DNA of 64,000 nucleotides from Lachnospiraceae bacterium (GCA_021199655.1 JAJQHQ010000027.1:62332-126331); one strand, 5' to 3'. Numbered from the stretch's first letter, positions 45,391-53,511 are shown. Notes: generated by a model from the letters alone, not told the origin. Numbers and translations: made by a program.

Positions 45391-46164
45391 TCAGCCTGCC
45401 CGTCTCGCAACAAACCTTGTACCCACTTCTTTCCCATCCATAATGTCATACAAAATCTCCGGGTGCTCACCATTTGCAATGATCATGTCGCAACCGGAAT
45501 CCATGGCGATCTGAGCCGCATTCAGCTTTGCCGTCATGCCGCCGGTACCAAAATCGCTCCCCGCGCCGCCGCCGAGCGCACGAAGCTCCGGCGTGATCTC
45601 TTCCACACGGGAAATCAGCTTTGCGTTTGGATCTATGTGCGGATCTGCGGTAAAAAGTCCGTCTATATCGGAAAGAAGGACAATCAGATCCGCATCCACC
45701 AGAGTGGATACCCGCGCCGCCAGAGAGTCATTTTCCCCGATAAAAAATTCTTCTGTGGCAACGGAGTCGTTCTCATTGATGATCGGCAGCACATGAAAAT
45801 CCAGCAGCCGGAAAAACGTGCTGTGCAGATTTGCACGGCGGGACTCGTCCTCGATATCCGCGCGCGTCAAAAGTACCTGCGCCACACAGTGATTGTACTG
45901 CTGGAAAAGCTTGTCGTATGTATACATCAGTTCACACTGGCCGACCGCCGCAGCCGCCTGCTTTGTAGAAATATCCGCCGGCTTCTTCAGAAGCCCCAGC
46001 TTACCCGAACCCATGCCGGTCGCGCCGGAGGACACGAGAAGGATCTCATTCCCGGCATTTTTAATATCACTCAAAACCTTACAGAGCATCTCCACCCGGC
46101 GAATGTTCAGATTCCCCGTGCTGTGCGCCAGTGTGGAAGTGCCTACCTTTACTACCAGTCTCAT
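45391..46164 (-). CDS. proB: Glutamate 5-kinase
   Basis: Phosphorylates glutamate to glutamyl-5-phosphate, the first and usually proline-inhibited step. The 257-residue protein has the amino-acid-kinase fold: [43 protein letters not shown] and [15 protein letters not shown]. It lacks the C-terminal PUA domain found in E. coli ProB, like other short clostridial forms. AGAGGA lies 11 bases before the ATG at 46164. First gene of the proB-proA-proC string. Confidence 0.95.
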   Translation of the reverse strand: MRLVVKVGTSTLAHSTGNLNIRRVEMLCKVLSDIKNAGNEILLVSSGATGMGSGKLGLLKKPADISTKQAAAAVGQCELMYTYDKLFQQYNHCVAQVLLTRADIEDESRRANLHSTFFRLLDFHVLPIINENDSVATEEFFIGENDSLAARVSTLVDADLIVLLSDIDGLFTADPHIDPNAKLISRVEEITPELRALGGGAGSDFGTGGMTAKLNAAQIAMDSGCDMIIANGEHPEILYDIMDGKEVGTRFVARRAG

Positions 46165-46207
46165 ACTCTTATGTTTTCCTCTCAAAGGTATTGTTTATCC
46201 GAAGTCT

Positions 46208-46236
46208 ATCCTATCTCAAATACAGATAAATTACAA
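46208..46236 (-). promoter_or_regulatory. Predicted promoter for proBAC
   Basis: Minus strand TTGTAA (46231-46236) and TAGGAT (46208-46213), spacing 17, about 44 bases before proB. Confidence 0.5.
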
Positions 46237-46253
46237 GATATTTTTGTTCACCA

Positions 46254-46468
46254 GTTCCGAACAGCATCGAAATGAAAAGACAGGCTGTGCAGGTTTACCT
46301 GCTAAAGGCTGTATTTTCATTTCGGGATGGGCGGGCGCTGATCGTCCAGTGGACGATCGTTTAGCGCCGACCGAAGTGGAACGAAGACGCCCATCAAGCC
46401 TCAGACATATGACGCGTAAGCGGCATATAGCCTGCAATGCAGGCGGTCTGTGGCCTGCTGTTCCGAAC
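46254..46468 (+). repeat. Palindrome-ended dispersed element, copy B with inserted module
   Basis: A 215-bp element with GTTCCGAAC at both ends, matching the reverse complement of 25284-25448 but 50 bases longer. The extra sequence, 46333-46388, sits in the loop of the GATGGGC/GCCCATC hairpin, where copy A has only GTTCC. It is a nested hairpin: GGCGCT/AGCGCC around TCGTCC-AGT-GGACGA, then ACCGAAGTGGAACGAAGAC. The same module, with altered paired bases, lies beside copy A at 25179-25243. It encodes no protein. Occupies the left half of the 552-base gap between proB and the next gene. Confidence 0.88.
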
Positions 46469-46492
46469 AGCAATATTCCTTCCGATTTTTTC

Positions 46493-46521
46493 TTGCCCGG
46501 ACTCTTCTTTTGTATTATGAT
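46493..46521 (+). promoter_or_regulatory. Predicted promoter for the KaiC/PPDK-like gene
   Basis: TTGCCC (46493-46498) and TATGAT (46516-46521), spacing 17. Expected transcription start is near 46528, just before the GCCACGC stem of the leader. Confidence 0.6.
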
Positions 46522-46527
46522 ACAATA

Positions 46528-46705
46528 AAAGCCACGCATTGGAAAATCGCTTCGCGATGGTATATCCCGTACGAAGTGCGGGATGCCACCCCGGCGAGGG
46601 GCGTGGCCTTCATCCAGTCTCGCTGTGCGAGAACGGACATGTAATAATACAAAAATGAGTGCGAAGCACGCAGCAATCCGCAGTATCATGACAGCAAAGC
46701 AGAAA
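46528..46705 (+). ncRNA. Candidate structured 5' leader RNA
   Basis: A closing stem GCCACGC (46531-46537) with GCGTGGC (46601-46607) encloses three hairpins: ATCGC-TTC-GCGAT (46546-46558), ATCCCG..CGGGAT (46564-46584) and CCCC-GGCGA-GGGG (46589-46601, partly competing with the closing stem). TCTCGC-TGT-GCGAGA (46618-46632) and TGCG-AA-GCACGCA (46652-46663) follow before the AGAAAGGAG ribosome site. It begins at the predicted transcription start of the next gene. It matches no riboswitch I know; it may be a regulatory leader or just another hairpin repeat. Confidence 0.4.
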
Positions 46706-46716
46706 GGAGATCTCTT

Positions 46717-49335
46717 ATGGCAGCATTTGAACGTGTAAAAAGCGGTCTGAACGGTCTGGACCGGATCCTCGACAACATCCGCCTCGGCGACAACGTGGTC
46801 TGGCAGGTGACCAGTCTTGATGAATACCGCTTTTTTGTTGAGCCTTATATCTGTCAGGCGATCGAGGATCAGCGCAACCTGGTATACATACGGTTCGCGC
46901 AGCATGAGCCGATCCTGCCGCTTCCCGAAGAGCCGGAGCTTTCGCAGGACTGCGAGCCATCCTGCATCCTGCCGGACGGGAATATCAAGGTCTATCGATT
47001 TGATCCCGAAGTCGGCTTTGAACCGTTCACAGTGGCGATTCACGATGTAATCACCAAAGAGGGGCGCGACGCGTTCTATGTGTTTGACAGTCTTTCCGAG
47101 CTGCAGTCCGCCTGGTACACCGATCTGATGATGGGCAATTTCTTCTGCGTGACCTGCCCGTATCTGTTTATTCTGGATACGGTGGCCTTTTTTCCGCTGA
47201 TCCGCGGACGGCATTCCTTCGACGCAGTCGCGCGCATCCGCGAGACGACGCAGCTTCTGCTCGACGTGCACTCGGACGGCAGCGCAATCTACGTGCATCC
47301 CTTGAAGGTGTGGAAACGCTATTCTACCACGATGTTTCTTCCGCATTTCTGCAGCGGAAACGACGACAATTTTGAGCCGCTGACCGACCCTGTGGAAGCC
47401 AGCCGCTATTATTCCCTGATCAAGTCCTCTTCCACCTTTTCTCAGGAGCAGTCCTACGACAGCTACGATCGTTTTTTCTCCAAGGCAAAAGCGGACTATC
47501 AGGCAGGTTATTTTACGGAAAATACAGAATCCATGATCATCGAGAGCATGATGAGCCGCGACCCGAAAATGCAGCGCCTGATCCATAAGTATTTCGAGGC
47601 GGAGGACTATTTTACGCTGCGCGACCGGATGATTGGCAGCGGCGCGATCGGCGGCAAGGCCTGCGGTATGCTGCTGGCGCGCAAGATTGTGGAAAAGGAA
47701 CTGGACGGTTATCACAAACACGCGGAACAGCACGATTCCTTCTACATCGGTTCCGATGTTTTCTATACCTATATTGTTTCAAACGGCTGCTGGAACCTGC
47801 GCATCGCGCAGCGCACCAGCGAAGGCTACATGGAAAAAGCAGAGGAGCTGCAGGAAGGGCTGCTGCACGGTTCCTTCTCCGCCGCGACCCGCGAGCAGTT
47901 CCGCAACATGCTTGAATACTACGGGCAGAACCCGATCATCGTGCGCTCTTCCAGCCTTCTGGAGGACGGTTTCGGCAATGCGTTTGCCGGGAAATACGAA
48001 TCTGTCTTCTGCCCGAACCGCGGTGAAATCGAGGAGCGCATGGAAGCACTGGAGAATGCCGTGCGGAAGGTCTACGCGAGCACCATGGATCCATCCGCCC
48101 TGGAATACCGCAAAAAACGTGGTCTGGACGGCAAGGATGAGCAGATGGCGATCCTCGTGATGCGCGTCTCTGGCTCCTATTACGGGCCGTACTACATGCC
48201 CTGCACGGCCGGTGTCGGCTACAGCTACAGCGCCTACAAATGGATGCCGGATATGGATCCGTCCGCCGGAATGCTGCGCATCGTAATGGGGCTTGGCACC
48301 AAAGCCGTAGACCGCACGGAGAATGATTATCCCCGTCTGGTCAATCTGGACCGGCCGGAAGTCACCATGCTGACCAGTGTGGCCGACAAGCACCGTTTTT
48401 CCCAGCACAAGATCGACGTTATCAATATGGAAAAAAACGAACTGGAGGAAGTGCCTCTCTCCGCTATCGTCCCGCATATGCCGCGCTGGTTTAAAAATAC
48501 CGTGCTGGAGCACGACACGGAGGCAGAGGATCGTCTTCGCGAGGCAGGCCGCTATCGGGACGTGTACTTTGTCAGCTGCCAGCAGCTGCTTGCCAATCGC
48601 AAGTTCACCTCGATGATGAAAAAGACGCTGCACGCACTCCAGGAAGCCTACGGCAATCCGGTGGATATCGAGTACACGGTCAATTTAAGCAAAGAGAATG
48701 ATTTCGTCGTCAACCTGCTGCAGTGCCGCCCGCTCTATGTCGGCAAGGATGGCGGCCGCATCAAGATGCCCGCTCCCGCGCCGGAAAACATCTTCTTTGA
48801 TATCCGTGACTCCTCCATGGGGCAGTCCTGCATCCGGCCGATCGACCTCGTGATTCAGATTGAGTCAAAAGAATACTATGAATTTGAGCACGTAAAAAAG
48901 CCCCTGATCGCCGAAGCCATCGGGGCTGTCAACCAATATTATAAGGGAAGCGGCCGCCACATCCTGCTCACGGTACCCGGCCGCATCGGCACCAGCTCGC
49001 CGGAGCTTGGCGTCCCGGTACGCTTCGTCGATATCTCCGGCGTCGACGCCATCTGCGAAGTGACAGACAACCGCGCCGGATATATGCCGGAACTCAGCTA
49101 CGGCAGCCATATGTTCCAGGATCTCGTGGAAGCAAACATCTTCTACGGCGCCATCTTCGGAGATCGCCGTACATTATCCTACCAGAGAGACTTCTTTGAC
49201 GGCCAGCCGAATCTTTTCCCGCAGATCTGCCCGGACATGGCGGAATTTTCTTCCATCGTCCGTGTATACGACGCGGAAAGAATGCAGCTATGGGTCGACG
49301 GGATTGAGAATCACGTCATTTGTGCTAAGGAATAA
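46717..49335 (+). CDS. Degenerate KaiC-like domain fused to PEP/pyruvate-binding (PPDK-N) domain
   Basis: An 872-residue protein. Residues about 1-235 resemble a KaiC/RecA-type ATPase: SGLNGLDRILDNIRLGDNVV is followed by QVTSLDEY where the Walker A P-loop should be, and YVFDSLSELQS matches the Walker B region. The P-loop is lost. Residues about 300-730 are an ATP-grasp domain of the pyruvate phosphate dikinase/PEP synthase type (GGKACGMLLARKI, IIVRSSSLLEDGFGNAFAGK, LRIVMGLGTKAVDRTENDYP, NLLQCRPL). The phosphohistidine and PEP-binding domains are absent, so it cannot complete the PPDK reaction alone. AGAAAGGAG precedes the ATG. It is a single-gene unit; role unknown. Confidence 0.8.
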   Translation: MAAFERVKSGLNGLDRILDNIRLGDNVVWQVTSLDEYRFFVEPYICQAIEDQRNLVYIRFAQHEPILPLPEEPELSQDCEPSCILPDGNIKVYRFDPEVGFEPFTVAIHDVITKEGRDAFYVFDSLSELQSAWYTDLMMGNFFCVTCPYLFILDTVAFFPLIRGRHSFDAVARIRETTQLLLDVHSDGSAIYVHPLKVWKRYSTTMFLPHFCSGNDDNFEPLTDPVEASRYYSLIKSSSTFSQEQSYDSYDRFFSKAKADYQAGYFTENTESMIIESMMSRDPKMQRLIHKYFEAEDYFTLRDRMIGSGAIGGKACGMLLARKIVEKELDGYHKHAEQHDSFYIGSDVFYTYIVSNGCWNLRIAQRTSEGYMEKAEELQEGLLHGSFSAATREQFRNMLEYYGQNPIIVRSSSLLEDGFGNAFAGKYESVFCPNRGEIEERMEALENAVRKVYASTMDPSALEYRKKRGLDGKDEQMAILVMRVSGSYYGPYYMPCTAGVGYSYSAYKWMPDMDPSAGMLRIVMGLGTKAVDRTENDYPRLVNLDRPEVTMLTSVADKHRFSQHKIDVINMEKNELEEVPLSAIVPHMPRWFKNTVLEHDTEAEDRLREAGRYRDVYFVSCQQLLANRKFTSMMKKTLHALQEAYGNPVDIEYTVNLSKENDFVVNLLQCRPLYVGKDGGRIKMPAPAPENIFFDIRDSSMGQSCIRPIDLVIQIESKEYYEFEHVKKPLIAEAIGAVNQYYKGSGRHILLTVPGRIGTSSPELGVPVRFVDISGVDAICEVTDNRAGYMPELSYGSHMFQDLVEANIFYGAIFGDRRTLSYQRDFFDGQPNLFPQICPDMAEFSSIVRVYDAERMQLWVDGIENHVICAKE

Positions 49336-49407
49336 TAATCCAGATGTGAAAATGCAAGCACCTTTGTGCATTCTCAGAATATAGAATTGCAATTTCAATA
49401 AAACAAA

Positions 49408-49445
49408 AACCCCGGCATTTGTATCATAAAATGTCGGGGTTCCTC
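49408..49445. terminator. Bidirectional terminator before purC
   Basis: ACCCCGGCATTT pairs with AAATGTCGGGGT (one mismatch), with A-rich and T-rich flanks; it serves the genes converging from both sides. Confidence 0.85.
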
Positions 49446-49495
49446 ATTTGTTATTTGTTTCCTACTTTATTATCGGTAACCATGCATAAATTCAA

Positions 49496-50365
49496 TCACA
49501 GCTTCGTACCCGTAAGCATCTCATACGCCTGCAGATATTTATCAATCGTCTTCTGCACAATATCTTCCGGCAAAGTCCAGTCATTACCCGGATTTGCTTT
49601 CAGCCAGTCGCGGGCAAACTGCTTGTCAAACGATGGCTGCGAGTGACCTGCCTCATAGCCGTCCGCCGGCCAGAAACGGGAGCTGTCGGGGGTGAGCATC
49701 TCATCTCCAAGGACGATATTGCCCTCCTCGTCCAGGCCGAACTCAAACTTCGTATCCGCAATAATGATACCGCGGCCAAGAGCGTAATCCGCGCATTTTT
49801 TATACAGCGCAATCGTGCAGTCACGAAGCTTCGCCGCGTATTCCTCGCCCTTTCCCGGGAATTCCTTCTCCAGATGCGCAATGCTCTGCTCGTAGGAAAT
49901 ATTCTCGTCATGATCTCCGATCTCCGCCTTGGTGGACGGCGTATAGATCGGCTCCGGCAGCTTGTCTGATTCCTTCAGGCCTTCCGGAAGCGTGATCCCG
50001 CAGACCGTGCCGTTCTTCTGATAGCTTGCCCAGCCGCTGCCGGTAATATAGCCGCGGACAATGCACTCGATCGGGAGCATCTTAAGCTTGCGGCACATCA
50101 TACTGTTGCCGTCAAACTCCGGCTTGCGGAAAAACTCCGGCATCTCATTCACATCCACAGAGATCATGTGGTTCGGCAGAATGTCTTTCGTCATGTCAAA
50201 CCAGAAACGGGACATCTGCGTGAGGACAGTGCCTTTCTTTGTCACCACATTATTCAAAATTACGTCAAAACAGCTGATCCGGTCCGTTGCTACCATGATC
50301 AGGCTGTCTCCATTGTCATAGATTTCGCGTACCTTGCCTTCTTTGATCGGTTTCCATTCACTCAT
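49496..50365 (-). CDS. purC: SAICAR synthetase
   Basis: Phosphoribosylaminoimidazole-succinocarboxamide synthase, which joins aspartate to CAIR in purine synthesis. The 289-residue protein shows EGKVREIYDNGDSLIMVATD, the signature RISCFDVIL, PIECIVRGYITGSGWASYQK, and IADTKFEFGLDEEGNIVLGD followed by DEMLTPDSSRFW. The length, near 290, fits the longer yeast-like PurC type. AGAGGAAA precedes the ATG. It stands apart from other pur genes. I saw no purine riboswitch in its short leader. Confidence 0.95.
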   Translation of the reverse strand: MSEWKPIKEGKVREIYDNGDSLIMVATDRISCFDVILNNVVTKKGTVLTQMSRFWFDMTKDILPNHMISVDVNEMPEFFRKPEFDGNSMMCRKLKMLPIECIVRGYITGSGWASYQKNGTVCGITLPEGLKESDKLPEPIYTPSTKAEIGDHDENISYEQSIAHLEKEFPGKGEEYAAKLRDCTIALYKKCADYALGRGIIIADTKFEFGLDEEGNIVLGDEMLTPDSSRFWPADGYEAGHSQPSFDKQFARDWLKANPGNDWTLPEDIVQKTIDKYLQAYEMLTGTKL

Positions 50366-50482
50366 TTTACATTTCCTCTTCTTTCCTGCTGTCTTTTAAG
50401 ATTGTCAAACTGTCGATTTTCTTCAAAGCTTCCTCTTTGTCCGCGGATCCCTGCACGATCATGCGAACCATTTTCTACAGGA

Positions 50483-50511
50483 AATATACCACAAAACCTC
50501 ATAATGCACAA
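50483..50511 (-). promoter_or_regulatory. Predicted promoter for purC
   Basis: Minus strand TTGTGC (50506-50511) and TATATT (50483-50488), spacing 17. Confidence 0.5.
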
Positions 50512-50540
50512 CCATATTTCGATTTTCTCCGCATGCATAC

Positions 50541-50570
50541 TTGACAACCAAAGCCAAAACTGCTTATGAT
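50541..50570 (+). promoter_or_regulatory. Predicted promoter for the TIGR01440 gene
   Basis: TTGACA (50541-50546) and TATGAT (50565-50570), spacing 18; divergent from the purC promoter. Confidence 0.65.
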
Positions 50571-50638
50571 AGTCAGACGAAAAGATTCCTTTTCTAAACT
50601 GTTACGCAAAAAGAACGATAGGATCAGGAGGCATCACA

Positions 50639-51232
50639 ATGTCAGCAGACGGATTAAATAAAACAATTGAGACCTCGGAAGTAATAAAACAGCTGGAAAC
50701 AGAAGCTTATCAGGCAGCAGCGGAATTGCTTAAATCTGCAAAGCTGCAGCCAAAGGAATTGCTTGTCATTGGCTGTTCAACCAGCGAGGTAGCCGGAGAG
50801 CGCATCGGCTCTTACTCCAGCCCGCAGCTGGCGGAAGCCGTATTCACGGGTATTGCCCGCGCAGCGAAAGAACATGACGTATATCTTGCGGCACAGTGCT
50901 GCGAGCATCTGAACCGGGCACTAATCCTGGAGCTGGCTGCTGCTGAAAAATATGGTTACGACTTCGTCAATGTCGTGCCGCAGCCGAAGGCCGGCGGGTC
51001 TTTTGCCACGGCGGCATACCGGCATTTTACAAATCCGGTGGCCGTTGAGCATATCCGCGCACACGCCGGAATTGACATCGGCGACACGCTGATCGGAATG
51101 CATTTAAAGGATGTGGCGGTACCGGTGCGGATTTCTCAGAAGACCATCGGCGAAGCACATGTGGTCTGCGCGAGAACCCGCTGTAAATTCGTCGGCGGCA
51201 GCCGCGCTGTGTATGATGAGGCGCTTCTGTAA
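50639..51232 (+). CDS. TIGR01440/DUF436 (YwlG-like) protein
   Basis: A 197-residue protein of the UPF0340 (YwlG) family, of unknown function. Family landmarks are LLVIGCSTSEVAGERIGSYS, AAQCCEHLNRALILE, VNVVPQPKAGGSFATAAY and IGMHLKDVAVPVRI, with the final CARTRCKFVGGSRAVYDE. The paired cysteines in AAQCCEHL and the Cys in GCSTSE are conserved in the family as far as I recall and could be catalytic. AGGAGG precedes the ATG. It has its own promoter. Confidence 0.88.
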   Translation: MSADGLNKTIETSEVIKQLETEAYQAAAELLKSAKLQPKELLVIGCSTSEVAGERIGSYSSPQLAEAVFTGIARAAKEHDVYLAAQCCEHLNRALILELAAAEKYGYDFVNVVPQPKAGGSFATAAYRHFTNPVAVEHIRAHAGIDIGDTLIGMHLKDVAVPVRISQKTIGEAHVVCARTRCKFVGGSRAVYDEALL

Positions 51233-51274
51233 AAGCCCGGAATCATACCAGAATTTCGCCTGGTCTTTCATCAG

Positions 51275-51375
51275 CACATCCATTCCTGCAGGATTTCTTC
51301 TACATAATGTAATCCTGCAGGACTTTTTCTACATAATGCAATCCTGCAGGATTTTTATGGGATTTTTATGGGATT
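51275..51375. repeat. Palindrome array TCCTGCAGGA
   Basis: The palindrome ATTCCTGCAGGAT or AATCCTGCAGGA occurs three times, spaced about 30 bases apart, with CTACATAATG between copies; GGGATTTTTAT-type repeats follow. It lies downstream of the TIGR01440 gene. Each palindrome followed by T-rich sequence could act as a weak terminator. Part of a 338-base gene-free stretch. Confidence 0.8.
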
Positions 51376-51521
51376 TTACAGCATTTCACAGCCGCAAATC
51401 TGGTATTATCAAATTAATTAAAATTGGATATTTCGAGAATGCCACAAAGGGCATACAATGACCAGCATAAGGTAAGCCTGTATCAGAGACCTGTGAGGCA
51501 GACCTGTGATATAAAAAAGAC

Positions 51522-51548
51522 GTAACTGCGAAGATACTGCACGTTTAC
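51522..51548 (+). repeat. 27-bp dispersed repeat, copy 9
   Basis: Begins GTAACTGCGAAGATACTG and ends CGTTTAC. It ends 22 bases before the ECF S-component start, same orientation. Confidence 0.8.
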
Positions 51549-51570
51549 GAAAAGACCAAGGAGGCCCATT

Positions 51571-52089
51571 ATGAAAAAACTGACTACGAAGAACCTTGTC
51601 ACTGCCGCCCTCTTCGCGGCGCTTGCCTGCGTCATGACAATGTCGGTACGTATTCCGATCCCCGGTACGCAAGGCTACATTCATCCCGGTGATGCTGTCG
51701 TGATCCTGTGCGGTATTTTTCTCGATCCGGTAGTTGCATTCTTTGCCGCCGGTATTGGCTCTGCTCTCGCCGATCTGCTGGGCGGATATTTTATCTACGT
51801 CCCGATCACCTTTGTCATCAAGGGACTGGTAGCACTCTGCGGCGGACTGCTCTATCGCAGCCATGCGGTCAGCTCATTAAACAAACATATCACAGTAGCG
51901 CTCTGCGGCGTCATTGATATTCTCATTGTTGCCCTTGGCTACTGCTTCTGTGAAATCTTCCTGTATGGTGCGCCGGCCGCCATTTCAAGCGTACCGGCGA
52001 ACTGCGTACAGGGAGTCAGCGGTCTGATCATTGCGTCTGTGCTGTATCCGGTGCTGGAGGCTGCTCTGAAGCAGATACAGACGGAGTAA
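51571..52089 (+). CDS. ECF transporter S component
   Basis: A 172-residue membrane protein with about five to six helices, the substrate-binding subunit of an energy-coupling-factor importer. It begins MKKLTTKNLVTAALFAALA, with the small-residue ALFAALA patch that docks to EcfT, and contains PGDAVVILCGIFLDPVVAFF and GSALADLLGGYFIYVP. The vitamin or cofactor is not clear; the group includes pantothenate, hydroxymethylpyrimidine and folate-type binders. No ecfA or ecfT is nearby, so it uses a shared module. AGGAGG precedes the ATG. No known riboswitch is evident in the leader. Confidence 0.85.
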   Translation: MKKLTTKNLVTAALFAALACVMTMSVRIPIPGTQGYIHPGDAVVILCGIFLDPVVAFFAAGIGSALADLLGGYFIYVPITFVIKGLVALCGGLLYRSHAVSSLNKHITVALCGVIDILIVALGYCFCEIFLYGAPAAISSVPANCVQGVSGLIIASVLYPVLEAALKQIQTE

Positions 52090-52170
52090 AATGCAAGGCT
52101 TATACCTTAAATATCCTTCTTGTATCAAAAAGTTCTTTCCTTGCAAAAACATTTATACCGACATGACACA

Positions 52171-52222
52171 AACAACCTGTCTGCTACCGTAACGAATCCG
52201 GGGATGCATGACAGGTTGTTTT
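52171..52222. terminator. Terminator between ECF S component and cation exporter
   Basis: AACAACCTGTC pairs with GACAGGTTGTT across a long 28-base loop, followed by TTGC on the plus strand; usable from both sides. Confidence 0.7.
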
Positions 52223-52242
52223 GCTGCTATTCTGATCCTTTT

Positions 52243-53193
52243 TTATTCTTCATACGGATTCACATGCACCATCACGTGCTTGATGTTATCAAACGTATTC
52301 TCCAGCCCGGAATGAACCCGCTCCGCGATCTCATGCGCGTCCTCCAGTTCCATATGCGCATCTACCGCGATCTCGACATCTACATAAACCTTTTCCCCAA
52401 ACATGCGCGTCTGCAGGAGGTCGATGCGGCGTACACCCTTCTGTCCCTCAATAAATTCCCGTACCTGCTGCGTATATTCCTCATCGCATGCCGTATCCGT
52501 CAGCTTACGCGTCGCATCCCGGAAAATATCTACCGCCACTTTCAATATAAAGAGACAGATGACGACTGCCGCCACGGAATCCAGCACCGGGAAACCGGCT
52601 CGGGCTCCCGCGATACCGATCAGCGACCCAATCGAGGAAAGCGCGTCTGATCGGTGATGCCAGGCATCCGCCATAAAGGCGGAGGAATTCATCTTTTTCG
52701 CGCAGGCTCTGGTATAATGGAACATCCATTCTTTTGATATGATGGAAACAACCGCAGCCACAAGAGGCAGAATACCGGGTACAGTAAGTTCCTCGTAGTT
52801 TCCCGCCAGAATCGTCCGCATCCCCGTCATGCCGATGCCAAGCCCGGTGACGAACAGCAGAGCCGCCAGAATTTCCGATGAAATACACTCAAATCTCTCA
52901 TGCCCGTACGGATGCCCTGCGTCCGCGCCTTTTTTGGAAATCTTTACTCCGACCAGCGCGATCACCGTCGTGATCACATCAGAAAGTGAATGAATCGCAT
53001 CCGAAACCATCGCACTGGAATGGCCAAGCACGCCGGCAAAAAGCTTGAAAGCCGACAGAAAGACATTCCCTGCGATACTGACTGCAGAAACGCGTTCAGC
53101 GAGATGCGAGTCCGCATCCGGCTTCTTTTCCTCATTCAAAGATACGCCGAATCCGGCTTCCTTTTCTTCTCTTTTCGTAACAGAATTTTTCAT
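52243..53193 (-). CDS. czcD: Cation diffusion facilitator exporter, likely Co/Ni
   Basis: A 316-residue exporter of the CDF family. Six membrane helices are expected in the first 210 residues; helix 2 has MVSDAIHSLSDVITTVIALVG with metal-site Asp residues, helix 5 has FMADAWHHRSDALSSIG. HPYGHERFE follows helix 2-3. The C-terminal cytoplasmic domain (about 215-316) ends with HVMVHVNPYEE. The upstream NiCo riboswitch points to cobalt and nickel, so czcD is used in that sense only. AAGGAGG lies 7 bases before the ATG at 53193; the open frame further upstream is non-coding leader. Confidence 0.9.
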   Translation of the reverse strand: MKNSVTKREEKEAGFGVSLNEEKKPDADSHLAERVSAVSIAGNVFLSAFKLFAGVLGHSSAMVSDAIHSLSDVITTVIALVGVKISKKGADAGHPYGHERFECISSEILAALLFVTGLGIGMTGMRTILAGNYEELTVPGILPLVAAVVSIISKEWMFHYTRACAKKMNSSAFMADAWHHRSDALSSIGSLIGIAGARAGFPVLDSVAAVVICLFILKVAVDIFRDATRKLTDTACDEEYTQQVREFIEGQKGVRRIDLLQTRMFGEKVYVDVEIAVDAHMELEDAHEIAERVHSGLENTFDNIKHVMVHVNPYEE

Positions 53194-53317
53194 GACAGGT
53201 AACCTCCTTAATAACCCTGCAATGGTTTTTACGTAACCTTTCTGCATAATTACGTTTTTACTTTTATCATCCCAGGGTATAGAAAAAGCATCCCAGGGAG
53301 AGAGTAAATAAGTACTT

Positions 53318-53436
53318 ACTACTGTCCCGCAGATGCTTCGTTACCTGCTGTCGCTTATGCGACCCGGCAGTCAGAGCCTTTCCGGACGGTATGCAAAGAT
53401 GGTCCTTCTTCGGTTCAGATGCCTGATCAGTTTGTA
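53318..53436 (-). promoter_or_regulatory. NiCo riboswitch (czcD motif)
   Basis: On the minus strand the sequence starts ACTGATCAGGCATCTGAA and ends CATCTGCGGGACAGT, matching the conserved ACTGA-CAGGCA and GGGACAGT segments of the NiCo family. ACTG pairs with CAGT as the closing stem. Inside are GCCGGGTCGCATAAGCGACA, CAGCAGG and a GCAGATG-type arm, consistent with the four-way junction. Members bind cobalt or nickel and turn on exporters. It lies 124 bases upstream of the CDF gene in the same direction. I recalled the consensus from memory, not from a covariance search. Confidence 0.82.
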
Positions 53437-53511
53437 CTGTAGATGATTGCAGTGCAAATTTTTTTCTATATAATATGTTAGAATTCCAGGAATGTCAACG
53501 TTTTTCTTTTT

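Noticed and set aside
46254..46468. Insertion sequence or transposon with its own transposase
   Set aside because: The element is only 215 bp and has no transposase frame; it can only be a non-autonomous repeat.
51275..51375. Possible CRISPR array
   Set aside because: The repeats are 10-bp palindromes at short spacing with conserved spacers, there are only three units, and no cas genes are present.
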